This document shows, piece by piece, positions 1 through 8,571 of a stretch of 49,026 nucleotides of DNA (position 1 is its first letter; every line of letters starts with the position of its first letter). Made by a program: the position numbers and the translations under genes. This stretch comes from Bdellovibrionota bacterium. GTDB taxonomy: Bacteria; Bdellovibrionota; Bdellovibrionia; Bdellovibrionales; JAEYZS01. The stretch is from assembly GCA_963169805.1 (NCBI GenBank), contig CAUJDY010000036.1:1-49026 (forward strand). Reading direction: 5' to 3'. Under the pieces are notes generated by a model that had not been told where the DNA came from, made no database searches, and saw only the letters and a program-made list of their open reading frames with translations.

Positions 1-528
1 TTTCAAAGACAAATTCGGACTTGCCCTAAACCTGTTATTGCGATGGTTGCAGGTTATTGTGTTGGCGGAGGACATGTTCTTCATATGGTATGTGATCTAA
101 CTATCGCGGCAGACAATGCAATATTTGGTCAAACAGGCCCAAAAGTAGGATCTTTTGATGGAGGCTGGGGAGCAAGCTATATGGCTCGCATCGTAGGTCA
201 AAAGAAGGCAAGAGAAATTTGGTATCTCTGCCGACAATACAATGCTCAGGAAGCTCTTGATATGGGGTTAGTGAATACAGTTGTTCCGTATGCAGAACTT
301 GAAGCCGAGACTGTAAAATGGTGTCGTGAAATCCTCGAAAAATCACCTCTTGCAATTCGTTGTTTAAAAGCAGCTCTCAATGCAGATTGTGACGGACAAG
401 CAGGTCTTCAGGAGCTTGCTGGAAATGCAACTTTGCTCTATTACATGAGCGAAGAAGCGCAAGAAGGTAAAAAAGCATTTGTAGAAAAGCGAAAGCCACA
501 ATTTGATAAATTTGAGCGTCTTCCGTAA
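1..528 (+). CDS. menB: 1,4-dihydroxy-2-naphthoyl-CoA synthase, 5' end outside the window
   Basis: Crotonase-fold enzyme that closes the second ring of o-succinylbenzoyl-CoA to give DHNA-CoA in menaquinone synthesis. The reading frame is open from base 1 ([20 protein letters not shown]), so the start codon and roughly the first third lie upstream of the window; the ATG at 43 is internal. The block [13 protein letters not shown] is diagnostic for MenB. The QTG in it is the bicarbonate-binding form of type I enzymes (as in E. coli); type II enzymes have Asp at the Gly position. The family C-terminal block follows: a YY pair, then [14 protein letters not shown]. The stop codon TAA (526-528) abuts the menA ATG at 529, so the two are translated as an operon. 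Identification is near certain. Confidence 0.97.
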   Translation, partial: FQRQIRTCPKPVIAMVAGYCVGGGHVLHMVCDLTIAADNAIFGQTGPKVGSFDGGWGASYMARIVGQKKAREIWYLCRQYNAQEALDMGLVNTVVPYAELEAETVKWCREILEKSPLAIRCLKAALNADCDGQAGLQELAGNATLLYYMSEEAQEGKKAFVEKRKPQFDKFERLP

Positions 529-1395
529 ATGAAAGTTTGGGTCTATGCGGCTCGCCTAAAAACATTAGCGAGCTCATTTTTTCCTGCAGCAATTGGAATT
601 CTTCTTGCAATGAGAGAGGACACCCTTGTTGTCCTCCCTGCACTTGCGACCCTCACGTGCGCTCTGGCTCTTCAAATTCTTACAAATTATGCCAATGACT
701 ATTTTGATTTCATAAAAGGTTCGGACACAGCAGAGCGTATTGGCCCAACACGTGTAACATCTGCTGGTTTGGTTTCAACAAGTCAAATGAAGCAAGCCAT
801 ACTATTGATTACAGCTTTTTGTTTTTTAAATGGAATGTATCTTGTTCATGTTGGTGGCTTTCCAATTTTAACGATTGGCCTTCTTTCTATTTTTTTTGCT
901 ATTGGTTATACGGCGGGTCCCTTTCCTCTTGCCTATATCGGATTAGGTGATGTCTTTGCATTTACATTTTTTGGTCCAGTTGCCACATTTGGAAGTTACT
1001 ATATTCAAACTCAACAAACGAGCTGGAGCCCCTGGATTGTAGGATCTCTTTTTGGCCTATTATCTGTATGCTTACTTGATGCAAATAATCTCAGAGATTT
1101 TGAACAAGACCGTAAAAACAATAAAAAAACAATTGTCGTACGTTTTGGCGAAACATTTGGAAAGAATGTGTACATTATTTCTCTTGCACTGAGCTTACTG
1201 CTCATCCCACTACTCTGCTATTTTGATTTTTTACCATGGTTGTCGCTAGCAGTTTTAATTCTTATTCCTAAAGCAAAAAAAAATATTATTTTTTGTAAGC
1301 AGCAATCTGGAGCTCAGATTATTCCTTTGCTACAGATGACAGCTCAGTACAAAATTCTATACGGAATAATTCTCTGTCTCTCGCTGTTAGTTTAA
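529..1395 (+). CDS. menA: 1,4-dihydroxy-2-naphthoate polyprenyltransferase
   Basis: UbiA-superfamily inner-membrane prenyltransferase that joins DHNA to a polyprenyl diphosphate to give demethylmenaquinone. The 288-residue product is hydrophobic with about eight or nine membrane segments. The first Asp-rich motif is N56-D57-Y-F-D60 with D66 close behind, followed by the MenA-typical TRVTSAGLVS. The second is D184-A-N-N-L-R-D190-F-E-Q-D194. Both motifs bind Mg-diphosphate in the family. The ATG directly follows the menB stop with no spacer, so translation is probably coupled. The prenyl donor could come from the polyprenyl synthase at 11603-12574 (inference). Confidence 0.95.
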   Translation: MKVWVYAARLKTLASSFFPAAIGILLAMREDTLVVLPALATLTCALALQILTNYANDYFDFIKGSDTAERIGPTRVTSAGLVSTSQMKQAILLITAFCFLNGMYLVHVGGFPILTIGLLSIFFAIGYTAGPFPLAYIGLGDVFAFTFFGPVATFGSYYIQTQQTSWSPWIVGSLFGLLSVCLLDANNLRDFEQDRKNNKKTIVVRFGETFGKNVYIISLALSLLLIPLLCYFDFLPWLSLAVLILIPKAKKNIIFCKQQSGAQIIPLLQMTAQYKILYGIILCLSLLV

Positions 1396-1419
1396 AACGA
1401 AACCCCAAAGGTGGGCATT

Positions 1420-2331
1420 ATGTTTTTAAAAATAGAAGAGTTCGAACTTGAATTAAAAGAACCTGTCAAAGCCTACAAACGTTCTATAAAATCAAAATAT
1501 GGCTATGTAGTTTCACTTGAGTACAACGGACAAATACAAAAAGCAGAAGCCAGCACGTGGGATATTACAAAGCACTCAAAAATCAAAAAAGAACTCTTGA
1601 ACGAGAAACATAAGCAGAAACTATTAGAATCAATTCAAAATAAACTTTCAATTTGGCAGTTCAAAGTTGATTCCGATGAAGAGAGTGTTCGATTCGCCTA
1701 TTCTAGCCTCTATTTGCAAATTTGTTCACCTGAGATAAAAGAGTGCCGCATCAATGGCTTATTAGATGCAGATGATCCCCACGTCATTAAAAAGGCCACG
1801 GCCATGACCCATTATCCTGTTACTAAATTAAAAGTTCTTCCAAAAACTGAACATAAACTCTCCCTTCTTGAGCTTCTACGTAAGACACAACTAAAATTTA
1901 GACTCGATGGAAATAGGAATTTTTCACTCGAAGAAGCTCTGCAATTTTGCACCGACCTACCCTCAGACCGCATTGACTATTTTGAGGATCCTCTTCAAAC
2001 ACCAGTACTTCTTGAAGAGTTTTACAAAAAATCTCAAATTCGATATTCGCTTGATGAAAGCAAAGACTTACTCAGTCAGCATCACTCCGGAATACATTCA
2101 TTCATACTGAAGCCAATGTTGTTAGGTGATTTTACAGATATCAAAAAGTACATGGGCTCTATACCTGTTGTTATCAGTTCTACTTATGAATCTGAGATTG
2201 GCTTAAAAAATCTAATTCAATGGGCTCATCACCTCAATCCTAGTGGCATTCATGGACTAGGGACACATGATGTATTTAAAAAGCCTCTCAACCTTTTCGT
2301 CAAAGATGGAGTCCTGTCTTATGAAGAATAA
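1420..2331 (+). CDS. menC: o-succinylbenzoate synthase (enolase superfamily)
   Basis: Dehydrates SHCHC to o-succinylbenzoate in menaquinone synthesis. The frame is open from a GTG at 1411, but the ATG at 1420 is preferred because AAAGGTGG (1406-1413) is then a ribosome-binding site at normal distance. The 303-residue product keeps the MenC catalytic set with near E. coli spacing: K136-x-K138, metal ligands D163 (RLDGNRNF), E189 (YFEDPL) and D212, and the second base K231 (LKPMLLGD). Overall identity to textbook MenC looks low, so the residue set and the position between menA and menE carry the call. The 3' end overlaps menE by 11 bases. Confidence 0.9.
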   Translation: MFLKIEEFELELKEPVKAYKRSIKSKYGYVVSLEYNGQIQKAEASTWDITKHSKIKKELLNEKHKQKLLESIQNKLSIWQFKVDSDEESVRFAYSSLYLQICSPEIKECRINGLLDADDPHVIKKATAMTHYPVTKLKVLPKTEHKLSLLELLRKTQLKFRLDGNRNFSLEEALQFCTDLPSDRIDYFEDPLQTPVLLEEFYKKSQIRYSLDESKDLLSQHHSGIHSFILKPMLLGDFTDIKKYMGSIPVVISSTYESEIGLKNLIQWAHHLNPSGIHGLGTHDVFKKPLNLFVKDGVLSYEE

Positions 2332-3583
2332 ACTAAATTTTTCATTAGAAGATTTATTCAGCTCACACCATATGTTTTACAGAGGAAAATCTTTTTCTGA
2401 CTTTAAAAATCGAATTCTCAGAAGATCTTCTATTATCCGCAATCTATACACGGGAAAAAGAATCTTGATCGATGAACCCGATGCAGAGATCTTCTTAGAA
2501 CTTACCTTTGCCGTTTTGAATAGCGGAAATACTCCATGTCTTTGGAATTGGTATTTCAATGATACTCAAAAGCAGCACGCTTTAGCTCAAAACTCTTATG
2601 CTGCAGTTATTTCTACAAACGACTCTTGGGGAACATTAAAACGTTTACCGGCAGAAAGTCTTAATGGAGAAAGGTTAGATTCTTTTCATCTCAATCCAAC
2701 TCAAAATATTATTTTTTATACGTCAGGAACGATTGCGCCAAAAGCGTGTGTACTGAGCTTGGAAAGTCTCTTAATAAATGCACTTGGAGCCAACTCCGCA
2801 ATTTTATTTCAACCCGGCGATGTTTGGGGACTATGTCTTCCACATTTTCATGTGGGTGGATTTTCTATTTTCATTCGAGCGTTATTAAATGGAGCGCAAG
2901 TAGAAGATGCGGATCTCAAAACGACAAGTTCAATCACACATCTCTCCCTTGTTCCAACACAACTTCAAAGAATGGAAAAAAACCCCTATCCCAAGCTGAG
3001 ATATTGCATGATTGGTGGAAGTTCAATTTTACAAGATCTTGTTTCTCAAAAGTATCGTGATTTTCCTCTTTATTTAAGCTACGGAATGACAGAGATGGGA
3101 TCTGTTGTTGCAATAACAGATAAAATTACAGATCCATGTGATTTCCGTATGAAGCCACTTCCCTACAGGGATGTGCAAATACGAGATGGACTTATCTCTG
3201 TAGGAGGAGATTGCCTCTTTGAGGGATATCTACAAGATGACCAAATCCAAAAAGCAGAAAAAATATTTTTAACATCTGATCTAGGAGAACTGAGTGGAGG
3301 CAATCTCATTGTAAAAGGACGCAAAGATCGTATTTTTCAAAGCGGTGGAGAAAACATCTCCTGTGATTTTATTGAAAAAGAAATTTCAAAACTGATGGGT
3401 GTTAAAAACATTCGCATTGAAGCAGAACAAGATTCTGAATATGGAATGATACCTGTAGCTTATATTCATCTTGAGAATAGAACCGTTGAAGATCTACAGA
3501 AAGAACTAATCGCACTCTTACCGGGCCTCATGCGGCCCCGCAAGTACTATCCCTTCCAAGTCAAAACCTGGAAAGGTCGTTAG
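2321..3583 (+). CDS. menE: o-succinylbenzoate-CoA ligase
   Basis: ANL-superfamily adenylate-forming enzyme that makes o-succinylbenzoyl-CoA, the MenB substrate. The frame is open from 2267, but the ATG at 2321 (MKNKLNFSLE) is chosen: it has ATGGAG (2306-2311) upstream and overlaps menC by only 11 bases. Visible motifs are the phosphate-binding loop YTSGTIAPK (133-141), YGMTEMG (254-260), the hinge/ribose region SDLGEL with D320, and GRKDRIFQSGGENIS. At 420 residues it is compact for the family. The phosphate loop is short compared with the usual TSGTTGxPKG, and the likely catalytic C-terminal Lys (K418) lies three residues from the end. Ends 5 bp from the stop of the opposing gene. Confidence 0.92.
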   Translation: MKNKLNFSLEDLFSSHHMFYRGKSFSDFKNRILRRSSIIRNLYTGKRILIDEPDAEIFLELTFAVLNSGNTPCLWNWYFNDTQKQHALAQNSYAAVISTNDSWGTLKRLPAESLNGERLDSFHLNPTQNIIFYTSGTIAPKACVLSLESLLINALGANSAILFQPGDVWGLCLPHFHVGGFSIFIRALLNGAQVEDADLKTTSSITHLSLVPTQLQRMEKNPYPKLRYCMIGGSSILQDLVSQKYRDFPLYLSYGMTEMGSVVAITDKITDPCDFRMKPLPYRDVQIRDGLISVGGDCLFEGYLQDDQIQKAEKIFLTSDLGELSGGNLIVKGRKDRIFQSGGENISCDFIEKEISKLMGVKNIRIEAEQDSEYGMIPVAYIHLENRTVEDLQKELIALLPGLMRPRKYYPFQVKTWKGR

Positions 3584-3588
3584 GTATT

Positions 3589-4215
3589 TTATTTAAGCGT
3601 GGTTGAATCAATTACTTTTTCTACTAAACTCTTTTGAACTTCAACCTCTTCCTTTTCCGCATGACTTGTAGTTATGTTCGATTTTACGCTTACTCCTAAT
3701 TCCGAAAAATGCTTTCGACCGTACCTATCTCTGAATGGTGTAGGAGCAGTATACGTAGTGCCATTCGCATGAATTACACATTCATTCAAAACAACAACGA
3801 CTTGAATCTCACCTGGTGAACGTATTCCATCTAAACTGTTATCTTCTGAAAATTTCATTTCACATTCAAGAGTTCCACGATTTTTTATACCTGTAATATA
3901 AGGGCTGTCCTTATTCTCAAAAACATAAACATCTGCTGTAACTGTATACTTTGACCAATTTGTCCACCATTGTGCAATCTGAAGAGTTTTTGTATCTAAT
4001 AATATACTATTTTTACAAAGGTCACTAAATTGACAATCGTAGCTGGAATGCCCACTATCAAGAATGTATCGGAGTTGAGGATTAATATCAAATTTAACCC
4101 AATTGCCTTGAATCAAATCAATCTCATCTGCAAGTGCCTTTGCAACTGAGGCTGTGTCAATGGCATGAGCATTAGACACTATTAAAAAAACAGACACGAT
4201 CATAAACTTTAGCAT
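3589..4215 (-). CDS. secreted protein of unknown function
   Basis: Not recognised. The 208-residue product starts with a clear Sec signal peptide (MLKFMIVSVFLIVSNAHA, then ID), so it should reach the periplasm or beyond. The mature part is soluble with four cysteines (YDCQF, DLCKN, LECEM, NECVI), enough for two disulfides, and has a charged C-terminal tail. Upstream is AAGGAGATTTT before the ATG. An isolated TATAAT lies at 4262-4267 (minus strand) without a convincing -35 box. It converges with menE across 5 bp and appears monocistronic. Confidence 0.75.
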   Translation of the reverse strand: MLKFMIVSVFLIVSNAHAIDTASVAKALADEIDLIQGNWVKFDINPQLRYILDSGHSSYDCQFSDLCKNSILLDTKTLQIAQWWTNWSKYTVTADVYVFENKDSPYITGIKNRGTLECEMKFSEDNSLDGIRSPGEIQVVVVLNECVIHANGTTYTAPTPFRDRYGRKHFSELGVSVKSNITTSHAEKEEVEVQKSLVEKVIDSTTLK

Positions 4216-4340
4216 AAAATCTCCTTCATATGAGCATAAAAATCCTGCTAAAAGGCATTTTATTATAAAATATAATTAAAAAACAGATGTTATAATTTTG
4301 TACACAAGAAACTTTGCATTGATATATAAGTATCTGTACG

Positions 4341-4367
4341 AATGCGTATTCAATTAGAATACGCATT
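4341..4367. repeat. perfect hairpin, candidate terminator or operator
   Basis: Perfect 11-bp inverted repeat with arms AATGCGTATTC (4341-4351) and GAATACGCATT (4357-4367) around a 5-nt loop. It lies in the 204-bp gap 4216-4419, downstream of the hydrolase gene and upstream of the secreted-protein gene (both minus strand). No T-run follows on the minus strand, so a classic intrinsic terminator is not certain. A second palindrome, GAGGATATATCCTC, begins within the hydrolase stop region. Confidence 0.5.
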
Positions 4368-4419
4368 TATATACAAATTTTGAAATTTCTTTTTACCTTA
4401 GAATATCGAGGATATATCC

Positions 4420-5235
4420 TCACTTAAAAATAAATTCCTCTATCTCTCCCCACTCTTTATCAGAGAGAAGATTGTTATGACCAGCTCCAGGAACTGTAAC
4501 AAGCGTTTTATCTGAACTGGCAAATGCGTTGAGCATATTAATACCCATTGAATAAGGAATTGTCTCATCCTTATCCCCATGGTGTATCAACACTGGGCGT
4601 GTAATATTTTTTGCTGCAACCTCAGACTCATACTCATTCCCTTTAGCTGCTTTTTTAGCTGCAGAGTCAGGCAGACCCGATTTTACTTTCGCCAGCTTCC
4701 AGAAAGAATCCCAAGGGCTTGTTAAAATGAGCTTTGAGATAATAGAGTGATTCTTCTCTGTAAGTAAAGTTGCCGGGGCTGCCCCAAGAGAGCGTCCCCA
4801 TAAAATGATTTTTGATTGTGGGAACATTTGTTTTGCAAAATCAACTGCGTTCTGTCCACTCTGTAATACACCTTTTTGATTAAGCTCACCTGTTGATAAT
4901 CCATACTTTGGATAATCAAATAGTACAAAATGCAAATTCATCACTCTTAGTTTTTCTGTAAACCCAGCATTATGCATACTTTGAATATTAGAGCCATTAC
5001 CATGAAAGAAAACGACCACTGGCACTCTTGGACTTGGATGCTGATAGTACCAAATGTTGGTCATAGAACCATCTGCGTTAGTGGCATCGATTCTCTTAAG
5101 AGGATCAGGTGCAATGTCAGATACTTGTGTTTCATTTGCAATATCATTTTGATAAAGAATATTAGATGCAAGTTGATTTAGACAGCTCACTAGAAAAACT
5201 GCGGCTACTGCCAATGCAATTAAGTGCTTTCTCAT
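4420..5235 (-). CDS. alpha/beta-hydrolase lipoprotein
   Basis: Serine hydrolase of the alpha/beta fold, of the BEM46/ABHD-like kind, probably lipid-anchored. The frame is open to 5289, but the ATG at 5235 is preferred: AAGGAG lies 8-9 bases upstream and the protein then begins with a lipoprotein signal, MRKHLIALAVAAVFLVSC, with lipobox LVSC and Cys18. The catalytic set is complete: oxyanion loop FFHGNGSN, nucleophile elbow GRSLGAA, acid HHGDKDETIP and His in PGAGHNNLL. Length is 271 residues. The natural substrate cannot be told from sequence. It follows the aro operon on the same strand, separated by a 180-bp gap. Confidence 0.85.
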   Translation of the reverse strand: MRKHLIALAVAAVFLVSCLNQLASNILYQNDIANETQVSDIAPDPLKRIDATNADGSMTNIWYYQHPSPRVPVVVFFHGNGSNIQSMHNAGFTEKLRVMNLHFVLFDYPKYGLSTGELNQKGVLQSGQNAVDFAKQMFPQSKIILWGRSLGAAPATLLTEKNHSIISKLILTSPWDSFWKLAKVKSGLPDSAAKKAAKGNEYESEVAAKNITRPVLIHHGDKDETIPYSMGINMLNAFASSDKTLVTVPGAGHNNLLSDKEWGEIEEFIFK

Positions 5236-5330
5236 AGTTGATACTCCTTGAGGATTCAGAATATCAAAAAAGTCACACAGCATTTGCATGAACCTTGAAA
5301 TCTAGACTTGTTCTAGGCTAAAGACATCCT

Positions 5331-5357
5331 ACCAAAAGGTACGGCGCCACCGTTGGT
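5331..5357. repeat. imperfect hairpin after aroQ, contains AAAAGGTACGGCG
   Basis: ACCAA (5331-5335) pairs with TTGGT (5353-5357), and inner GGT pairs with ACC around a GGCGCC core. The left side, AAAAGGTACGGCG, is identical to the left side of the 3'-end hairpin at 25042-25062. It lies about 60 bp past the aroQ stop (minus strand) and may end the aro transcript, though no T-run follows. The rest of 5236-5414 shows only a weak stem GTCAT...ATGAC at 5368-5383. Confidence 0.4.
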
Positions 5358-5414
5358 TTAGCTTTGTGTCATACTTGAATGACGCTCTGGTCATCAAAAA
5401 GTCGGCAGGCGCCT

Positions 5415-5855
5415 TTATTGGCTCTTGAGAATTTGCACAAGATGCTTGAGGGCTTTTCTATACGATTCTGCCCCCTCTCCCATGAAAGTTGCAGCACAAA
5501 CACCTTTGACTACACTGATCTTTCTGAAGTCCTCTCTTTTTGTAATATCTGTCAAATGTACTTCCACAACAGGAATCTTTATTGCAGAAATTGCATCTCT
5601 GAGCGCAACAGATGTATGCGTATAAGCACCTGGGTTTAAAACAACACCAAGTACTTTTTTTCGATTCTCATGAAGAACATCAATTAACACACCTTCATGA
5701 TTGGATTGAAAAAACTGAGTCTTATAACCCAACTCATCCGCAAGATCTTCTAGGTTTTCATTAATTTGCTCTAAAGTCTGAGAACCATAAATTTCTGGCT
5801 CGCGCTCCCCCAAGAGATTTAAATTTGGCCCATGTAACACTAAGATTTTATTCAC
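5415..5855 (-). CDS. aroQ: 3-dehydroquinate dehydratase, type II
   Basis: Third step of the shikimate pathway: dehydrates 3-dehydroquinate to 3-dehydroshikimate. The 146-residue product has the usual type II length and begins KILVLHGPNLNLLGERE. Catalytic residues are present: R18 and Y23 in GEREPEIYG, N74 in LNPGAYTHTS, and H100 in VEVHLTDI. The start is GTG (5853-5855), supported by GAGG 7 nt upstream; the aroB stop is 10 bp before. It is the last gene of the eight-gene minus-strand operon. Confidence 0.96.
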   Translation of the reverse strand: MNKILVLHGPNLNLLGEREPEIYGSQTLEQINENLEDLADELGYKTQFFQSNHEGVLIDVLHENRKKVLGVVLNPGAYTHTSVALRDAISAIKIPVVEVHLTDITKREDFRKISVVKGVCAATFMGEGAESYRKALKHLVQILKSQ

Positions 5856-5865
5856 AAGAATACCT

Positions 5866-6921
5866 CTAGTAGTGTAGCTTCAGTTGTTCATACGCGGTTA
5901 AAAACTCTTCTTTCGTTACAGATATAGAATTACGTATTTTTCCCTTTTTTTCTAGTAATACCATTTTTATTTCACCAGAAATTGATTTTTTGTCTTTTTG
6001 AGCAAGCCTATAAAGCTCTTCCCCAGACAGAGATCGAGGAATTCGAGGCAATTCAACATCCATTAAATTGCTTCTGTAAGTTTCATAAAGAGAATCTTTT
6101 AATAGCCCCTTATTTTTTGAAACAATCAGAGCAAATCTAATTCCATGGATAACAGCCTCACCGTGGCGAAATTTCCTAAAGTTTGTTGCTGTCTCAAGAG
6201 AATGAGCAAATGTGTGACCGAAATTGAGTTTTTGCCTCACACCTAAGATATCTAACGGGTCTCTACAAACCAGACTCATTTTGTAGTTTAAGCACTCAGA
6301 AGTCATTTTCGAAATTTTCTTATAATTTCTCGCTTTAAAATCACTTACATTTACACGAATGCGATTTGTCAAATACGTGTACTTTAAAGCCTCACCCAAA
6401 CCTGATGTTATTTCTCTCTCCGGAAGAGTTTTAAAAAAATCGGCTGACAGATAGCATATACGAGGTTGATAAACTGTCCCAATAATATTTTTTGAATAAT
6501 TGGTATTGATTGCATTTTTTCCGCCAACACCGGAATCCAACTGGCTTAAAAGAGTTGTTGGAATAGAAACCCAAGAAACTCCACGCATATAGGTATGACA
6601 AACAAATCCAACAAGATCACCTACAACTCCCCCTCCAACTGCTAGTACGACTGATTTTCTATCTAAATTCCATTTATAGAATTGCTTTTGCAGTTGCATC
6701 CACATATTGATGGATTTGGATGACTCTTGAATATTTAGAAAAATACTTTTTCTAACTTGCAAACTACGTGTGATCGAACGAACAATATTCTGAACTTTCT
6801 TATCGCATACCAGAACAATCTGTGATGGCTTTAAAAGTTCAATTTGTTTTTTAAGAATCAAAAGATCATCTTGTACTAAAATACACTCACTCTGAGTTTT
6901 AATAATGTACTTATTTTTCAC
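5866..6921 (-). CDS. aroB: 3-dehydroquinate synthase
   Basis: Second step of the shikimate pathway: cyclises DAHP to 3-dehydroquinate using NAD and a metal. The frame runs open to 7023, which would overlap aroK by 113 bases and add an unconserved leader. The GTG at 6921 (KNKYIIKTQ) gives a normal 351-residue enzyme with only an 11-base overlap with aroK, so it is chosen. Motifs: NAD loop GGGVVGD (96-102), SQLDSGVGGKNAIN with K135, and metal ligands E177 (GLGEALKY), H236 (NFGHTFAH) and H253 (RHGEAV). Confidence 0.94.
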   Translation of the reverse strand: MKNKYIIKTQSECILVQDDLLILKKQIELLKPSQIVLVCDKKVQNIVRSITRSLQVRKSIFLNIQESSKSINMWMQLQKQFYKWNLDRKSVVLAVGGGVVGDLVGFVCHTYMRGVSWVSIPTTLLSQLDSGVGGKNAINTNYSKNIIGTVYQPRICYLSADFFKTLPEREITSGLGEALKYTYLTNRIRVNVSDFKARNYKKISKMTSECLNYKMSLVCRDPLDILGVRQKLNFGHTFAHSLETATNFRKFRHGEAVIHGIRFALIVSKNKGLLKDSLYETYRSNLMDVELPRIPRSLSGEELYRLAQKDKKSISGEIKMVLLEKKGKIRNSISVTKEEFLTAYEQLKLHY

Positions 6922-7420
6922 TGCAAATCTCTTTTGTAATCTGATCGACAACGCTTTCTGCTGTTTGATAATCACAGTCGACAACAATGTGTGCATGAGA
7001 GTACCCCTCTGCTCGCTCTTCAAACAAGATTTGAAATGTATTTTTATCTAAATCTTTCAAAAGTGGTCGACGTTTTATTCTTTTTAGGTTCCCTAATAGT
7101 AAATTGGAATCCCATCTTAAATAGATTAGTATGCCGTTTTTAAGAACTTGCTTAAGGTTCTGTGGAGCAATGAGGGTTCCTCCACCAAGACTCACAACTA
7201 CATTTTCTTTTTGACTGATTGTCGCCAATTTTTGATTTTCAATTCTTCTAAAATACTCAATACCAAATTTTTCGATAATATCAAATGTTGTCATAGAGAA
7301 ATCAGATTCTATAAGGTCATCTGTATCAATGAAAGTCATACCTAATCTTTTAGCTAAAAGTTTTCCGCAGGTACTCTTTCCGCTGCCCATAAAGCCTGTT
7401 AGGTAAATACTGTTCTTCAT
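6911..7420 (-). CDS. aroK: shikimate kinase
   Basis: ATP-dependent 3-phosphorylation of shikimate, fifth step of the pathway. The 169-residue product has Walker A GFMGSGKS (9-16), the shikimate/Mg-binding D34 in DTDD, R58 (FRRIE), the glycine patch SLGGG (79-81) and the lid arginines in KRRPLL. The ATG overlaps the aroC stop codon as ATGA, and the 3' end overlaps aroB by 11 bases, so it is translationally coupled on both sides. Confidence 0.95.
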   Translation of the reverse strand: MKNSIYLTGFMGSGKSTCGKLLAKRLGMTFIDTDDLIESDFSMTTFDIIEKFGIEYFRRIENQKLATISQKENVVVSLGGGTLIAPQNLKQVLKNGILIYLRWDSNLLLGNLKRIKRRPLLKDLDKNTFQILFEERAEGYSHAHIVVDCDYQTAESVVDQITKEICSEK

Positions 7421-8571
7421 AAAAACTTATCTTTTTCTTTCCATTCACGAATACGTGGGATTAACTCTTCCATTGAATCACCGCCAAACTTCTTTAAAAT
7501 TTCTTCTGCTAAAACAAGAGCAACCAAACTCTCTCCGATGACTGCTGCAGATGGAACTGCACAAACATCGGATCGTTCAAAATGAGCTGGTGATGATTCG
7601 AGAGTTGTCATGTTGACTGAATTTAAAGGAGTTTTTAATGTTGAAAGAGGTTTCATATGGGCTCTCAATAAGATAGCCTCCCCCGAACTCATTCCCGCTT
7701 GAATTCCTCCAGAGCGGTTTGAGGCATAGCCAATCCCTCGGTCTTTTCGTACAATTTCATCATGCGCCTCAGATCCGCGCAATTTTGCAACTTCATGTCC
7801 AATTCCCAAATCCACACTTTTAATTGCGTTTAAACTCATGAGGCATTGAGCAAGTTTTCCATCAAGCTTTCGATCCCAGTGCACATAACTTCCTAAGCCG
7901 ACTGGAACCCCAATTGCTGCAACTTCAAACGACCCACCTAGAGTATCCCCTGCCTCGCCTGCATTTCTTATTTCTTCGACTGCACGAGTTTCTGCATCTG
8001 ATGACACCATACGCACAGAGGAGGCCTCAACTTTTTCAAGAAGCCCCTCAGACCACTCTTCAATTAAAACGTCCTGAACACTTCCAATTTGAGTCACTCG
8101 GCTGTAAATTTGCACTCCGCACTCTTTTAAAAAAATTCTTGCGATTGATCCAATTGCCACTCTCATTGTTGTTTCACGAGCAGACGCACGCTCCAGCACA
8201 TTTCTCATATCCTCAAAACCATATTTTTGCGCACCCGTGAGATCTGCGTGGCCTGGCCGAGGAATTTCAACTTTTCTTTCTGAACTTTGATCTTCCTCTT
8301 TAACACTCATAATTTTTTGCCAGTTTTTCCAATCTTTATTCTCAATCAAAAGTGAAATTGGACTCCCTAAGGTTTTTCCAAAACGAACTCCTGAAAGAAT
8401 CTGAACAGCATCTAGCTCTATATTTTGACGATCCCCGCGACCGTAGCCCTTTTTACGACGAATCAACTCTTTTTGAATATCTTCCGCTTTCAAACAGAGT
8501 CCCGCAGGGACACCATCTAGAATTCCCACAAGTGCTTGCCCGTGACTTTCTCCAGCTGTTAAAAATCTCAT
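7417..8571 (-). CDS. aroC: chorismate synthase
   Basis: Final step of the common aromatic pathway: FMN-dependent elimination of phosphate from EPSP to give chorismate. The 384-residue product opens with MRFLTAGESHG and contains RRKKGYGRGDR, RPGHADLTG with H108, the ERASARETT block (127-135) and RSGGIQAGMSSGE. These FMN- and substrate-binding arginines and histidines are all in place. It is joined to aroE upstream and aroK downstream by 4-base ATGA overlaps. Chorismate is also the entry point to the menaquinone branch represented at 1-3583. Confidence 0.96.
   Translation of the reverse strand: MRFLTAGESHGQALVGILDGVPAGLCLKAEDIQKELIRRKKGYGRGDRQNIELDAVQILSGVRFGKTLGSPISLLIENKDWKNWQKIMSVKEEDQSSERKVEIPRPGHADLTGAQKYGFEDMRNVLERASARETTMRVAIGSIARIFLKECGVQIYSRVTQIGSVQDVLIEEWSEGLLEKVEASSVRMVSSDAETRAVEEIRNAGEAGDTLGGSFEVAAIGVPVGLGSYVHWDRKLDGKLAQCLMSLNAIKSVDLGIGHEVAKLRGSEAHDEIVRKDRGIGYASNRSGGIQAGMSSGEAILLRAHMKPLSTLKTPLNSVNMTTLESSPAHFERSDVCAVPSAAVIGESLVALVLAEEILKKFGGDSMEELIPRIREWKEKDKFL

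Noticed and set aside
6922-7023. N-terminal extension of aroB by 34 codons
   Set aside because: It would overlap aroK by 113 bases and adds residues with no family counterpart; the GTG at 6921 gives the normal AroB length.
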